NCBI RefSeq assembly: GCF_024055715.1
Contig: NZ_JAMXMV010000011.1
Location: forward strand, 247,577 to 311,576
From: Actinoallomurus soli
Lineage (GTDB): Bacteria > Actinomycetota > Actinomycetes > Streptosporangiales > Streptosporangiaceae
DNA: 64,000 bases
Reading direction: 5' to 3'
Below the pieces are notes generated by a model. The model was given only the letters and a program-made list of their open reading frames with translations, ran no database searches and was not told the DNA's origin. The translations under genes were made by a program, and so were the position numbers. This document shows, in pieces, positions 1 through 14,400 of this stretch. Each line of letters begins with the position of its first letter. Position 1 is the stretch's first letter.

Positions 1-3000
1 CAGTCCAGGATCGCCCGGTACTCCAGCACCCGCGTGTTCGCGCCGTGGGTGAGCACGACCGGGCCATGAGCGCCACCCTGCTCCCGGATGTGCTCCACCA
101 GAGCGTGGTGCGCCCTGGAGGCGTCGTATTTCGGGCGCGGGCCGGGCTGGGGATGGGTGGGGTCCGGGCGGTACACGGCCGCGCCGGCCAGCAGCGGGGC
201 CAGGTCGAAACGCGGGGCGCTACCCAGCGCCGCCCAGGCCGTCGGGTCCACCCGATCGCGCAGCGCCTGCCGGGCCTGCTGCTCGTTGGCGGCCAGCTCC
301 GCGAGCAGCTCCTCGTACTGCGCCTCGAACATCTCCACGTAGACGTCACCGGTGACCGGGTCGCTGCGGACCGGCGCGCCGACGGGCTTGGCCTTGTTGG
401 GGCGGAGGAGGTGGTGGCGCGTCTTCTGCGCCTCGAGCCAGAACTGCCCGCGCAGGCGTACCAGCAGCGTCGAGCCGTACTCCTTGACGTCCTGCTCACG
501 CCGGTAGTTCTCGGTACCGGCACTGCTCTGGTTCGCCGACGTGACCCGGCTGTCCCCGTGACTCACCGTCCAGGAGTGGTCCGGGCGGTGCGGCGGCGCC
601 TCGGTGCCCGGCGGCGCGGGGGGCTGCGGGTTGATCGTGTCGGTGCCGTTGACGGCGTACTCGGCGGTGCCGCGCATCTGGTCGCTGCTGTTGCTGGCGG
701 TGGTGCCGCTCTGGTGCTTGATGTAGCGGCCCACGCCGGTGCCGTCCACCATCCGCATGATCACCTGCGCGTCGAACAGCTCGGCTCGCAGCGTCACCTG
801 TGCGCGCAGGTCGGAGTCGCCGGCCCGGAACAGGTTGGAGGGCAGCCGGTACCCGTCGGTTCCGATGGCCTCGAGCAGGTGGTTGATCAGGTGCGACCGC
901 GACAGCAGGAACGGCAGTGACTGGAAGGACCGAACGCCCGGGTCGCCCGCCTGGGCCCCGAGCGCCTTCTCGTACCAGCGCGGCCCCAGCAGCTGGTCCA
1001 GCAGCTTCCGCGCGGCGGGCAGCAGGCCGTCCGCGGTCACGCCGACGACGGCCAGGTTGCGGTTCAGCTTCGGCAGCGGGAGCAGGTTCCGCAACTGCTC
1101 CGGGCCGTGCAGGGTGCCCGCCTCGGCGAGGGCGTGCGGGATCTGCAGGTCCAGTAGTCCGTCGACGGTCGTCCGGGAGGTCGCGTCGTGGTTCGTCCAC
1201 GTCTCGAACCGGCTGAGGAGCAGGTTGTTCAGGGGACGGCCGGACATGTCGAGCCGGTCGATCTCCACGATCAGCCGCATGGGGACCCGTACGGCGTAGT
1301 GGTTCGCCCAGTCGTACCCGGTCATCTCACTGACCGCGTTCTCCGCCCGGGTCGTGCTCCGGTGGTGCCCTTCGCCCGTCTTGAGGTCGACCGGGCCGCT
1401 GGCGTTGGTACCGCCGGCCGTGAACTTCGGCAGCACGAGGGCCTGCGACCCGTCCCGCGATTTCGACTGGGCGGTGCCGGTGTAGTTGTGCCAGTAATTC
1501 GCGAGACCGGTGTTCCACCGGTAGTCGTACACCTCCGGCGCGCCGATGCGCTCGGCCCGCAGCCTGACCCTGACGACGTCGGTCAGCACCGGGCCGACGG
1601 GGTTGGCCAGGTGGAAGCTGAAGCCGTTCCGCGAGGGCAGCTCCTCCCACAGCATCTGGTCGCGGCCCTCGGCCAGGATCGCCTGCAGCAGGTCCGTCCC
1701 GCCCTGCATCCGGCCGATCCGGCGGCCCTTGCCGTCCCACAGGAGCGGGTCGGACCCCAGCAGCCCCGGAGCGGCCGCCTCGATCTGCTGCCGGACGATC
1801 TGCTCGGTCGTCCGGCCGTCGTCATGGGTCCAGCGGTGGACGCCGTGGTGGCCGAGGAAGGAGCCGCCCGGGTCGGTCCTGGTGAGGTACTCCGGCAGCG
1901 TCATCCGGTCGAACGGCAGGCGCGGGTGCGACAGCTTCTGGCGGAACGTCGCGTTGAACCGGTCGCGGATCTCCAGGTTCATGACCGGTACGGCGCCGAC
2001 GGTGTGCAGCTCGGCCAGGATGCCCACGAGCGGCGCGCGGTTCACCGGCAGGCCGGTGGGCGGCTCGGGGACCTCGGCGTGCCAGCGCATCAGCAGGCCC
2101 GCCACGACGTCACCGCTCAGCCGCAGTCTCCCGTCGAGCCAGCTCCGCATCACCTCGCCCAGCCGCCGGTCGGACAGCGGCTCCCGGCCCTCGGCGTACG
2201 CGACGACGTCCGCGGGCATGTCGGGGACGGCGAACGGGTCGTGCGGCGCGCCGAGCGACCGCCCGAAGGCGGTGTTGAACCGGTCCCGGACCTTCTCGTC
2301 CAGGATCGGGGCCGCGCCCATCTCGTGCAGGCGGATGAGCGTGTTGATGAGCTTCCCGCGCTGGACCCTCGGTGCGTCCTTCGGGAGGGCCGGCCGTTCG
2401 CCGGTCCAGCGCATCAAGATCTTCGCCGCGAGGTCACCGCTGAGCTTCAGCCTGCCGATGTGCCAGCGGAGCATCGCGTCCCGGAGCTGGCCGTCGGAGA
2501 TCGGCAGGTGACCGTCGGCGTACTGCGCCAGGGCCTCCGGCTCGGGCAGCGCGAACTCCACCATGCGGGGTCCGACCGTCTGGGTGCGCTGCGCGCTGCT
2601 GCTCGGCAGGAACTTGGCGTGCTTCTCCAGACGGCTCCGCACATCGAAGGACACCGTGCTCCGGAAGAAGTACACCCGGTTGAAATCGAGCTGAAGGAGC
2701 TCCTTGCCACCCGTGCGGCCGCTCGTGCGGGACCGGTTGAACTGCCAGTGCCGGTTGAGATCGCTCTCCCCGGTCAGGTGCGCCGGCCCCGCGTCCCCGC
2801 CGAGCGCCACGTCGAGCTGGTCCCAGCTCCACCCGTGGGAGCTCGTGTCGGACGCGCGGCCCTCCATCAGCTGGAGCTTGATGATGCCGGTGACCGCCTT
2901 GTGAGCGCTGGCCCCCACGAAGGTGCTGCGGCCCAGGCCGCCGCGGATGTCGATCGCGCCGAGCCGGTCGCGGGTCAGACGCGACTCGAACGCGTTCTCG

Positions 3001-6000
3001 GTCGTGTACTGGCCGCCGAGGATCTCCTTGAAGTACGACCGCATGGAGTCCGTGCCGGCGAAGGTGTCCCGCAGCGAGGACGCCGTCCCGGCCGGATCGG
3101 TCAGGTGACCGAGCGCCTGCACCGCGCCACGGACGCCGGTGGTGTCGAGGAACGTGACGACGCCCTGCTCGAGCGCGCTCGCCGGTGTCGGGCGGCTCGA
3201 GGTGGGACCGTCCTTCTCGATGGTCGGCAGCGTGAAGACGCGGGCGGTCTCGCCGGGGAGGTGTACGGACGGCGGGTTACGCCGGCCCGCGAGGACCCGC
3301 CCCTGCCTGCCCGAGTGCTGGAGCTCGAACTTGATCTCCAGATCCCGCGACACCTCGAACTCATGGGTCGGGCCATCGAACTCCATCAGCTGCGGCAGGT
3401 TCGTCAGGACGCTCAGCGCGTCGCTCGCACCCGCGATCCGCTGATATTCCAGCCCCGTGATGGCGCCCTTGAGCACCTGGTAGAGGCCGCGCACCTTGAC
3501 ACCGAGTGCGATCTTGCGCGAGTGGGAGACGGACATGCCGGCGCTGCTCATGCCCATCACCAGGTTGACGATCCGAAGGTCCTCCGCGGCGCCGAGGTAG
3601 CGCGGCGCGGTGCCGTTCGCCCGGGCGGTAATGGTGATCCTCATGGAGTCGATGTCCCAGTCGACTCCCAGGCCGCCACGCCGCTTCTTCAGCGTGAAGA
3701 CCATCCCGTCCTGGTGGATCTGGTCGAAGTGCGAGCTCAAGCCCCGGTCGGAGGCGAACTTCTCGATCTGCCGCCGGATGTCCGCGAGGCTGTCGAGCTT
3801 GTTGCCGTGCCCGAACCGGGAGTAGTCCGCGAACGGATGGTCGTCCTTGGCGGGCAGGAACCCGTACTGCCGCGCCGTCGTCTTGACCGCGTCCTGCACC
3901 CGCCGGATCGTGTCGTCGGACCAGAAGGGCAGGCCCGTGCCGAGCCCCTTGCCCTGCGCGAGCGCCGGCGGCGGCGCCGGATGCTTCGCCGGGTCCGCCG
4001 GCATCTCCTGCTTGCCGAGGCGGCGGATGTCGCCCTCGGCGTACGGCCGGGTGCCGCCCGTCTGCGCGCCCTTCAGCGCCTCTGCGTCGACCGGCAGACC
4101 GTGCTCGTACGCCATCGGCTCCGGGATCCGGAGGACCGCCTCGCTGTCGATCGCCGGAGTGGTCGCGGTCTGGGCGCTGCCGCGGACGCTGACCGTGACC
4201 CGGTGCCGGAACGACATCGCGTACGCGCCGGTGTAACCGACGTAGCGCGGCACCACGACGTACAGCCCGACCTTGCCCGCCGAGATGGAGTCCACGTTCG
4301 ACGACGTGTACGACAGGTTGAAGGACACGCCCATGCCGGCGTCGTGGTTGTGGAACGGCTGCAGGCCGAAGTCGACGCTGGGAAGTGTCAGGGTGCTGCT
4401 GTTCGTGATGCTGTGGCCGCCGCTGGAGCCGGAGATCAGGGTCCGTACGTTCTCGACGTTGGAGTCCTTGCTGGTGGTGCCGACCCGCTCCGTGCCGTCC
4501 AGGATCTCGATCCGGTCCGACACCGTGGCCACCGGCCGCCCGTACTCGTTGTGCAGGTCGAACTGGTACCCCGTGTCGGCGTTGTTGACTGCGGCGTCCA
4601 GGTGCATGTTCACCTGCCACAGCTTCTGGAGCAGCTCCTTGTGGATCTGGCTGCCCACCGGAATCTCCAGGCCGCGCCGCCGCAACTGCGCGACCGTCGC
4701 GTCGAAGACCTTGGGCAGGTTCGACAGACCGGCCGCGAAGAAGAACGCCGGCAGCCGCCCCGCCTTGACCCCGTCGCCGACCGCGGTGACCTGGGCCGGC
4801 GCGGTTCCGAGATAGTTGTCGGGGAACCAGAGGAGCAGTTTCTCGTCGGTCGGGTCGTCGACCCGGTGCACCGGGAGCGTGTCCCAGTCCCCGCCGGACC
4901 CCTTGCGGACCTGGAACGACCAGTGCCCGGTGTAGGCGAGCAGCGTATGACCACCGCCGGCGACCTCGACGTGACCGCCCTCCGCGTCGGCGATATGGGT
5001 CAGCGACCGGTTGGACTGGTTCGCGGTGCCGGACAGCGACGCGCCCACCCGGACGACCTGCAGCGCGAAGGGCGTCGCACCGATCCCGAACGACAGCGAG
5101 ATCGCCCCGCGCGTCGCACCCGTCTGCCCGGAGACGCTCTGGGTGTGCGCACCGGTCGCGAACACCGAATTCACCGTGCCACCGGCCGTGTGCTCACCCT
5201 CCACCGGCGGCAGCTCCGACACCGTCCGCGTCGAACCACCCGGGTTCTCCACCTTCTGCGGATCGGTCGCGTCAAGCCGGACCAGCACCTCGGCGTCACC
5301 CATCGGCACCTGCAGGCCGTGGAGCAGATGCGGGAAGTTCGCCAGCAGCCGCTGCGGGAGGAGGTCGACGTCCTCCTGCGTGTACCGCGCCCCGATCCGG
5401 TCCAGCTCCTGCCGGATACGGGCGACGACCGTCAGGATCTGCGGCAGATCCTCGCGCGGGATGCCGAGCCGGGCGATCGCCGGATGCACGTCGACCGGTG
5501 TCAGCTCCGGCGGCCCTGACGGCTCCGGCGGCGTCACGGGCGCTCCCGGAGGCGCGGGCGGCGTCTCCGGCTCGGTCTCCGTGCTGCTCGGATGGAACGG
5601 CAGGGGATCCCGCTCTGCGGGGGGCGCCGTCGCGCGCTCGCCCGGCGTGAGCAGGCCCGGGGTGATCGGCAGGCCCTCCCGGTCCCCCGGCATGAACATC
5701 CGGAACCACGCGTCCTGGACGGGTTCCTCCGTCCCGTCGGCGCCGGAGGGACGCGAGACCAGGTCACCGGTCCGCCGGTCGAACACCGCGTCGTACGGGG
5801 TGGCCACCACTGGCGCGTTCAACGCCCGCGCCACGGGCTCGGCGACACTCGCGCCGTTGGTCATCGCCAGCAGCGGATGCAGGCCCGGTGACAGCCTCTC
5901 GATGGTCCTCGCCATCGCGTACGCCTGGGTCCCCCGCTCGCGGACCGGAACCAGGCCGTCCTGGGCGTCACCGATGACGAGGACCATCCCCTCGGGGACG

Positions 6001-8458
6001 ACCTCGCTCAGGAGGGCGAGCGTCTCGGTGTCCTGCGGTACGGCGGGCTCGCCCCGGCCGGGCAGCCACAGTGCCACGATCCGGCCACCGGCCTGACCCC
6101 ACCTGGTGTTCGCGAACATCGTGGCGGTCGCCTGCTCGCGCAGGACGAGGTCGCGCGCGAGGTCCTCGCCGGCGGTGTGACCGGAACGGGCGATCTCAGC
6201 GGCGATCAGCTCCCGCCAGGCCCGCGGCGCCCGGTCCAGGGACGAACCGCCGAGCGCCGACCGTACGATCGCATCGGTCTCCCGCCGGAACTGCTCCTGC
6301 CGGACGTCGGACAGCAGGCCAAGGGTCGCGCGAGCCCGGCTCGGATCGAGCCGGGCGGCGTCCGTGATCTCGTCGAGGAGGCGGGAGTACGGGAGGCGCG
6401 GCCGGCCGAGGATGTCGGCCGCGAGGTCGGCGGCGGCCCGGTGACCGGCCCAGGCGATCTCCGCCTCCGTCACCAGGAGGACGCGCTGGAGTCCCGGCGC
6501 ATCGATCCGCTCGTCGTTCGGGGCGAGCCCGGTGAGCGCCCGGACGATGTCCCGCGCCTCGTGACGGATCTGCGCGTAGTCGGCCTCGGGGTTGTTCCGC
6601 AGCATGCCGACCGTGGTCCGGGCGGCGTTCTCCCGTGCCTCGTCGATGAGGACCCGCGGCACGAGCGGCTCGTCGAGATCGTGCATCACGCTGCGGGCGA
6701 GCGCCTCGCCGGCGTCCGCGCCCGAACGGGCGATCTCGGCCGCCACCAGCAGCCCCGCCTGATCGACCCGCGACACGTCCCCGCCGGGGTCCTCCACCGA
6801 CGGGACCCGGCCGCTCAGGTCGCCCACGAACGTCGCGGCCTGCCCCATCACCTCGGCGCGGCGCTGCTCCGTCAGCCCGGCCAGGACCTGCCGCGCCCGG
6901 CCGAGCGGCGTCGAAGGCACGATCTCCCCGTGGACCAGCGCCTGCCGGGTGCGCTCACGATGCGCGGCGACCAAGGTCCGGGCGAGGTCCTCACCGGCCG
7001 CCGAACCCGACCGGGCGATCTCGGCCGCGACGCGCAACCCGGCCCAGTCCGCCCACACCACCCGGCCGCCGGGATCCCGGAGGGACGGCACCCGGCCGCT
7101 GAGATCGCCGACGAACAGCGCGGCCTGTTCCATCACCTCGGCGCGCCGCTCCTCCGTCAGCCCCGCCAGGACCTCCCGGGCCCGGCCGAGCGCCGTCGTC
7201 GGCGTGGACGGAGTGACGGACTCGGGGGATACCGGGGTGGTCGCGGTCGTGATCGTTCGCCCAGGCGCGGTCTCTTCGGCCGCCGGAACGGTGACCGGCG
7301 TCTCGGGCTCGTTCCTCGTCTGCTCGGCCGCCGGAACGGTGACCGCCTGTCCGGGTTCATCCGTGACCTGCCCGGTCGTGGTGGCCGTGGCCGTCGCGGG
7401 CTCTTCTACCGTCCGCCCGGTCTCCGGGAGGGCGACCGGGGCCGACGGCTCCTCCGTGGTGCGCTGTGGCGCGGGCGGCCGCTCGGTCACGGAGGCGTCC
7501 GGTTCCGTCACCGTCGCCGGCGGGGACGCCGACCGCGCCGGCTGCTGGAGCATCGTGACGGTGCCGTCGCCGGAACGGGTCTCCAGCAGTCCGCCGGCGC
7601 CGCCCCTGCCCGACGGCCCGCGGCCGCCCTCCTCGGTCCGCGCGTCGGTGACCTCTCCGAGGGTGACGATCCGAGGCCTGGAAGGAAGCACGCGGGGCCG
7701 GACCGTCGACGGCCCGCGTTCCGCCCGCAACCGCTGAGACTCGGCGCGAATGCCGTTGTCCAGGCCCGGAATGCCCGCGCCCCTGCCGTCACCCGCGCCC
7801 AGCACGTGACCGGAGCCCGCGAACGGGCCCTGCGGCGCCCGGGGCGACCGGGTGATCAGCGGGTCCGTGAAGATCCTGGCCAGGCTCGTGAGGGCATCAT
7901 CGTCGTCGTCACCGCCGAGTCTGCGGCCGGGTGAGGAGAACACGCCGGGCCTCGCGGCCTGCTCCGGCCCGTACAGGTCGGCGAATGTCATCGCGTTGCC
8001 GGCCCCGTACCCCCGTCGGCCCCCCGCCGCCGAGCGTGCGGTTCCTTCGGACGGCTCCTCCGCACGTGCCGGAACGACGACCTGCCCAGTGCCCAGCCGG
8101 TATCCACGAGCGGCGAGCGGGTCTCTCGGCCGGGCCGCCGGCGAAGTCACAGGGGAGGCGGTGAGCGTGTCCCGGTGCGCGAGCGCCCACGCCGCACGAG
8201 CACCCCTCTCGAAGCCGGGAATCCCCGTGCCTTCGCCCTGGCCCAGCCGGCGTCCGGCGAACCGGGGCTCACCGGACTCGTCGGTCCAGCTCAGCAGCGT
8301 TTCCCGGCCCGCGTCCACGGGGACGGGGGGCTGCCCGGAATTACTGCTGCCGACCCCGCCGACCGGCCCCTCGGACACCGAGGCGAAGCCGGCCGGTATC
8401 CCGTACCCCCCGACGTCGCCGAACGATCCCAGACCGCCGGGTGCCGCCGCGTTGCCGG
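1..8458 (-). repeat. Giant protein: large internal repeat, copy B (continues off the left edge)
   Basis: Second copy of the unit at 11254-19908, in the same frame and orientation. Identity is patchy: about 680 bp at 4740-5420 matches 15990-16670 with roughly one difference, and about 355 bp at 4016-4370 matches 15266-15620 with about two, while flanking parts differ at every few codons and the Pro-rich linkers are unalignable. The start is marked by the SEGPVG...WTDESGEPRF block near 8200-8458. The frame is still open at base 1. Confidence 0.88.
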
Positions 8459-11400
8459 ACATCCCGCCTCGCAGCCGGATGGGCCTGCCGATGCGGAGGA
8501 TCTCCTCCAGCGTCTCTCCACCGGCCAGCTGTCCGGTCCAGTAGATCTGCGCGATGGTCTCGCCGGTCTGCCGCAGCGTGAGCTTCCCTCGAGGGTTCAG
8601 CTGCTGGTGCAGCTCAGGTAGCCGCCCCCGCAGCTCGGCCGCGTCCTCCGCATCGATCTGCGCACGAAGCTCCGTGAGCTCGTGCAGAACGTCCGTCCAC
8701 AGCGCCTGCTCGTCGAGCCGGTCGAGCCACGGCGCTTCCCCACCCTGCGGCTCGGCCTGAGGGAGGGCCGACGCTCGCCGAACGGCTTGCGCGTACGCCG
8801 AAGCGTCCTCCGGAATCCACGGCGCGGCGTAGCCGTGGTCGCCGGTCAGGCCCGGGATGCCTCCCGCGGCGTCCGAGCCGCCGCGCAGCCGGGGCATCTT
8901 CGCCAGGTCCCCGTCGAAGGCGATCCAGTGCGCGAGGTCGTTCGCCAGGCCCCTCGGGTCCGTCGGACCGGGCGGCAGCTCGGGATCGCGCAGCGCCTCC
9001 TCGACCCGGGCACGATCCACCGGGCCGCCCCGGTAGCCGAGGGTCCGCAGGACCGCGTTGACCTCGATGACGTGGAAGTCCGACACCTCGGTCCGCTGCC
9101 GCAGACTCCGGTACGGCGCCGAAGGCCGGGCATCACCATCGGTGCGAGGCCGCGAGACGATGAGCGTGTGCCGGCCGTCGTCGAGCGGCGCCAGGCCGAT
9201 ACGGGAACGCGCCTCGCGTGGGGCTTCCGCGTCGGCCAGCAGGACGCGATACCTGGTCTCGCCCGCCGCGTTCTCGACGACCGCCACCGCCCCCATACGG
9301 GCCGGCCCGATGAACCAGATCCACGTCCCGGACGGCAGATCGTCCGGCAGCCGGTCCACCTCCTCGGCCACCCGGTCGGGACGTTCCTCGAGCGCCCGCA
9401 GGACGTCGTCCTCCAGGGTCCGGACGCCGAACCCCGACTGGAACCGCACCACCGCGCCCAGCCCGGAGCGTGCGACGTCCTGAACGGTCAGGGCCCGGTC
9501 CGGCGCGCCGTTGGTGAGCCAGAAGATCGGCAAGAAGCCCGCGAGCGGGCCCATCCGCGTCCAGCCCGGGACCTCCGCGTCGGCCGGCCCGACCCCGTGG
9601 TGGCCCTGCTCGTTCCGGTAGACGTGCGCGTCGTCCGGTAGGTCGCCGCGCCGCGCGGTGTCCAGGCTCACGATGGGCGGCCGGCGGGTGTCCGTCAGCT
9701 CGGCGATGCTCGCACTCCGGTCGACGAGCCGGTTCTCGAACGCGAGCACAGCTTGGTCGAGCGTCGGCCGTGACCGGGCCTCCGTCCGCCGCGCGACCTG
9801 CCCGGCCAGATCGGGGCCGAGGTGGTCCACGACGGAGGCGAGCGCGAGGTCGCGCACCGAGGTGAAGGACCTGGCCTGCGGCCGCGTCCCGTCCAGCCCG
9901 GCAGGCGGGGCGAGCAGCAGGCCGTCTAGGCCGAGGTCCAGGGAGTACAACCGCCCGGCGTTCTCCGGGGGCCGGACCGGGAGCCCGGACACCGCCTCGA
10001 ACCACCGGATCTCGCCCTCGTCGGCGACCACGGTGAACCGTTCGGCGGTGCCGTCCGCACGGGTGACGACGGCCAGGGAGACCGCGCCGTCCCCGGCCGC
10101 CGACAGCGTGTCGTGCAGCCCCTGGACCGCCTGCTCGATCGACGGCGCCTGCCGCTGCCGGTACGCCAGGTTCACCCGGCGCCGGTCCAGGGCGGACTCC
10201 GACGCGGTGAGGCGGTCCACGGCCTCCTGCACCTCATCCGCCGTCCAGCGCGCCGCGTCGCCGGCCCCGGTGTCCCGCCCGCTGACCCGAAGGTCGGCGA
10301 GGACCTCGTCCGTCTCCTGGAGCCCGCGACGCGCGTCTGCCAGGAGCGACGTCAGGTGGGCCGTCGACTCCTCGTGCAGCTCCAGCAGCTCCTGCTGCTC
10401 GGTCTGCCGGGCCTCCAGGTCCACGATCCGGTTCCGCAGGTCGTTCAGCGCGGTCCGGTCCGGGGACAGGTCCAGGATGAGCCGCGTCCGCTGCGTGTAC
10501 AGGTCGTCGAGGGCACGCCGGAGGTCATCGAGCTCCCGCTCGATCCGGGTCGTCTCCGCGGCGGCCGCAGCGTGCTCCGCCTCGATCCGGGCGACGATGC
10601 CCCGCCACGCGGCGGCGGCCTGGACGGTGCGGCCGAACAGGCCGGGCAGCGCCTCGTGCGCCGCGCCCAACCGGTCGAGGCGCTCGCCGGCCTCGGCCAG
10701 CACCGCCTGCTCGAAGGTCCGCTGCTGCGACCAGGAGGTGCGGTAAAGCCGGGCGAGGTCGATCGGGTCGAGCCCGTGGTCGGCGGCGACCTGCCGGGTC
10801 TCCTCGCTCCACAGCCCGGCGTTCGACGCCTGGTCGGCGGTCAGCGTCAGGTCGTCGAAGGCGGCCGGGTCGAAGGCGTACAACCGGCCGCTCGGGTCGG
10901 CCCAGTGGCTGCGCACCGTGCCGTCCGGCTGCGTGACGTCCAGCCGGACGTGCGTGCTCAGCTCCCGGGCGACGTCACGGGCCAGGTGGACCGGATCGAG
11001 CGCGAGCAGCGCCGCCTCCGGCGGCAGCTCGGCGGGGGCACCGAGAGGGTTGTCCGGGCGCAACTCGTGGACCCGGTTGACCTCGTTGATGATCGCGGTG
11101 ATCTCGTCGTCGAGGGATCCGGTCAGACCGTCGAACAGCCGGGCGTCCGGCCGGGCACGCCGCTCCTCATAGACGCCAGGGTCGGCCGGTGACGGCAGGT
11201 AGGGATCCTCCGCGCGTGCGGCGGCCAGATCGGCGCGGATCGTCCGCGCGGCCCAGTCCAGGATCGCCCGGTACTGCAGCACCCGCGTGTTCGCGCCGTG
11301 GGTGAGCACGAGCGGGCCGCGGCCACCGCCCTGCTCCCGGATGTGGCTCACCAGGGCGTGGTGGGCCTGGGAGGCGGCGTACTTCGGCCGCGGTCCCGGC

Positions 11401-14400
11401 TGCGGGTGGGTCGGGTCCGGGCGGTACACCGCCGCGTCGGCCAGCAGCGGGGCCAGGTCGAAGCGGGGCGCGGTGCTCAGGCCGGCCCAAGCCTGCGGGT
11501 CGACACGGTCGCGCAGCGCCTGCCGGGCCTGCTGCTCGTTGGCGGCCAGCTCCGCGAGCAGCTCCTGGTACTGCGCCTCGAACATCTCCACATAGACGTC
11601 ACCGGTGACCGGGTCGCTGCGGACCGGCGCGCCGACGGGCTTCGGCTTGTCGGGCGTGAGGAGGTGGTGGCGCATCTTCTGCGCCTCCAGCCAGAACTGC
11701 CCGCGCAGGCGGACCAGCAGCTTTGAACCGTACTCCTTGACGTCCTGCTCACGGCGGTAGTTCTCGGTACCGGCGCTGTTCTGGTTGGCGGACGTGACGC
11801 GGCTGCCGCCGTGGTTCAGCGCCCACGAGTCGTCCGGGCGGTGCGGCGGCACCTGGGTGCCGGGCGGCGCGGGGGGCTGCGGGTTGATCGTGTCGGTGCC
11901 GCCGAGGCCGTAGTCGCCGGTGGCGCGCGTCAGGTCGCTGCTGTTGTTCGCGGTCGTCCCGCTCTGGTGCTTGATGTAGCGGCCGACGCCGCTGCCGTCC
12001 ACCATCCGCATGACGACCTGCGCGTCGAACAGCTCCCCCCGCAGCGACATCTGCGCGCGCAGGTCGGAGTCGCCGGCCCGGAACAGGTCCGGGGGCAGCC
12101 GGTACGTGCCACCGCCGGTGGCCTCCAGCACGTGGTTGACCAGGTGCGACCGCGACAGCAGGAACGGCAGCGACTGGAAGGACCGTACGCCCGGGTCGCC
12201 GGCCTCGGCACCGAGCGCCTTCTCGTACCAGCGCGGCCCCAGCAGCTGGTCCAGCAGCTTCCGCGCGGCGGGCAGCAGGCCGTCCGCCGTCACGCCGACG
12301 ACGGCCAGGTTGCGATTCAGCTTGGGCAACGGCAGGACGTTGCGCAGCTGCTGCGGGCCGTTCAGCGTGCCCGCCTCGGCGAGGGCGTGCGGGAGCTGGA
12401 TGTCCAGCGTCCCGTCCACGGTGGTCCGGGAGGTCGCGCTGTGGTGCGTCCACTTGTCCAGGGCGCCGAGGAGCAGGTTGTCCAGGGGGCGGCCGGCCAT
12501 GTCGAGCCGGTCGACCTCCACGATCAGCCGCTGGCGGATCCGTAGGCCGTAGTGGTTCGCCCAGTCGTAGTCGGTCATCTCGCTGACCGCGTTCTCCGCG
12601 CGGGTCGTGCCGCGGTGGTGCCCTTCGGCCACCTTGATGTCGGCCGAGCCGCTGGCGTTGGTGCCGCCGGCGCTGAACTTGGGCAGGACGAGGGCCTGCG
12701 ACCCGTCCCGGGACCGGGACTGGGCGGTGCCGATGTAGCCGTGCGAGTAGACCGCGAGGCCGGTGTTCCACCGGTAGTCGTACACCTCCGGCATGGCGAT
12801 GCGCTCGGCCCGCAGCCTGACCCTGACGACGTCGGTCAGCACCGGGCCGACGGGGTTCACCAGGTAGAAGGTGAAGCCGTTCTGGGAGGGCAGCTCCTCC
12901 CAGAGCATCTGGTCGCGTCCCTCCGCCAGGACCGACTGGAGCAGGTCCACACCGCCCTGCATACGGCCGATCCGGCGGCCCTTGCCGTCCCACAGCGACG
13001 GGTCGGCGCCCAGCAGGCCCGGCGCCACCCGGTCGATCTGCTGCCGGACGATCTGCTCGGTCGTCCGGCCGTCGTCGTGCGTCCAGCGGTCGACGCCGTG
13101 GTGGCCGAGGAAGAACCCGCCCGGGTCCGTCCGGGTCAGGTACTCCGGCAGCGTCATCCGGTCGAACGGCAGGCGCGGGTGCGACAGCTTCTGGCGGAAC
13201 GTCGCGTTGAACGAGTCGCGGATTCCCAGAGACGTGATCGGCACCGCGCCGACCGTGTGCAGCTCGGCCAGGATGCCCACGAGCGGCGCCCGGTTCACCG
13301 GCAGGCCGGTGGGCGGCTCGGGGACCTCGGCGTGCCAGCGCATCAGCAGGCCCGCCACCACATCACCGCTCAGCCGCAGATTCCCGTCGAGCCAGCCCCG
13401 CAACACCTCGCCCAGCCGCCGGTCGGACAGCGGCTCCCGGCCCTCGGCGTACGCGACCACGTCCGCGGGCATGTCGGGCACGGCGAACGGGTCGTGCGGT
13501 GCGCCGAGCGACCGCCCGAAGGCGGTGTTGAACCGGTCCCGGACCTTCTCGTCCAGGACCGGGGCCGCGCCCATCTCGTGGAGCCGGACCAGCGTGCGGA
13601 CCAGCTTGTCGCGTTTGACTCGCGTGTCCTTCGGGAGGGTGGGCACCTCGCTCTGCCAGCGCATCAAGATCTTCGCCGCGAGATTCCCGCTGAGCTTGAG
13701 CCGGCCGATGTGCCAGCGGAGCATGGCGTCCCGGAGCTGGCGATCGGAGATCGGCAGGTGACCGTCGGCGTACTGCGCCAGAGCCTCCGGCTCGGGCAGG
13801 GCGAACTCAACCAGGTTCGGACCCACGGTCTCACTGTGGTGCGCCCGACCGCTGGGCAGGAACTTGGCGTGCTTCTCCAGACGGCTCCGCACATCGAAGG
13901 ACACCGTGCTCCGGAAGTAGTACACCCGGTTGAAATCGAGCTGCAGAAGCTCCTTGCCGCCCGTACGGCCGCTGCTACGGGACCGGTTGAACTGCCAGTG
14001 CCGGTTGAGATCGCTCTCCCCGGTCAGATGCGCCGGCCCCACGTCGCCGCCGAGCGCGACGTCGAGCTGGTCCCACGTCCACCCGTGCGAGCTCGTGCCG
14101 GTGGCGCGCCCCTCCATCAGCTGGAGCTTGATGATGCCGGTGACCGCCTTGTGAGCGCTGGCACCCGCGAAACTGGTGGGTCCGAGATCGCCGCGGATGT
14201 CGATCGCGCCGAGCCGGTCACGGGTCAGACGCGACTCGAACGCGTTCTCGGTCGTGTACTGACCGCCGAGGATCTCCTTGAAGTACGACCGCATGGACTC
14301 GGTGCCGGCGAAGGTGTCCCGCAGCGAGGACGCCGTTCCCGCCGGATCGGTCAGGTGACCGAGTCCCTGGACCGCCTTACGGACGCCGGTGGTGTCGAGG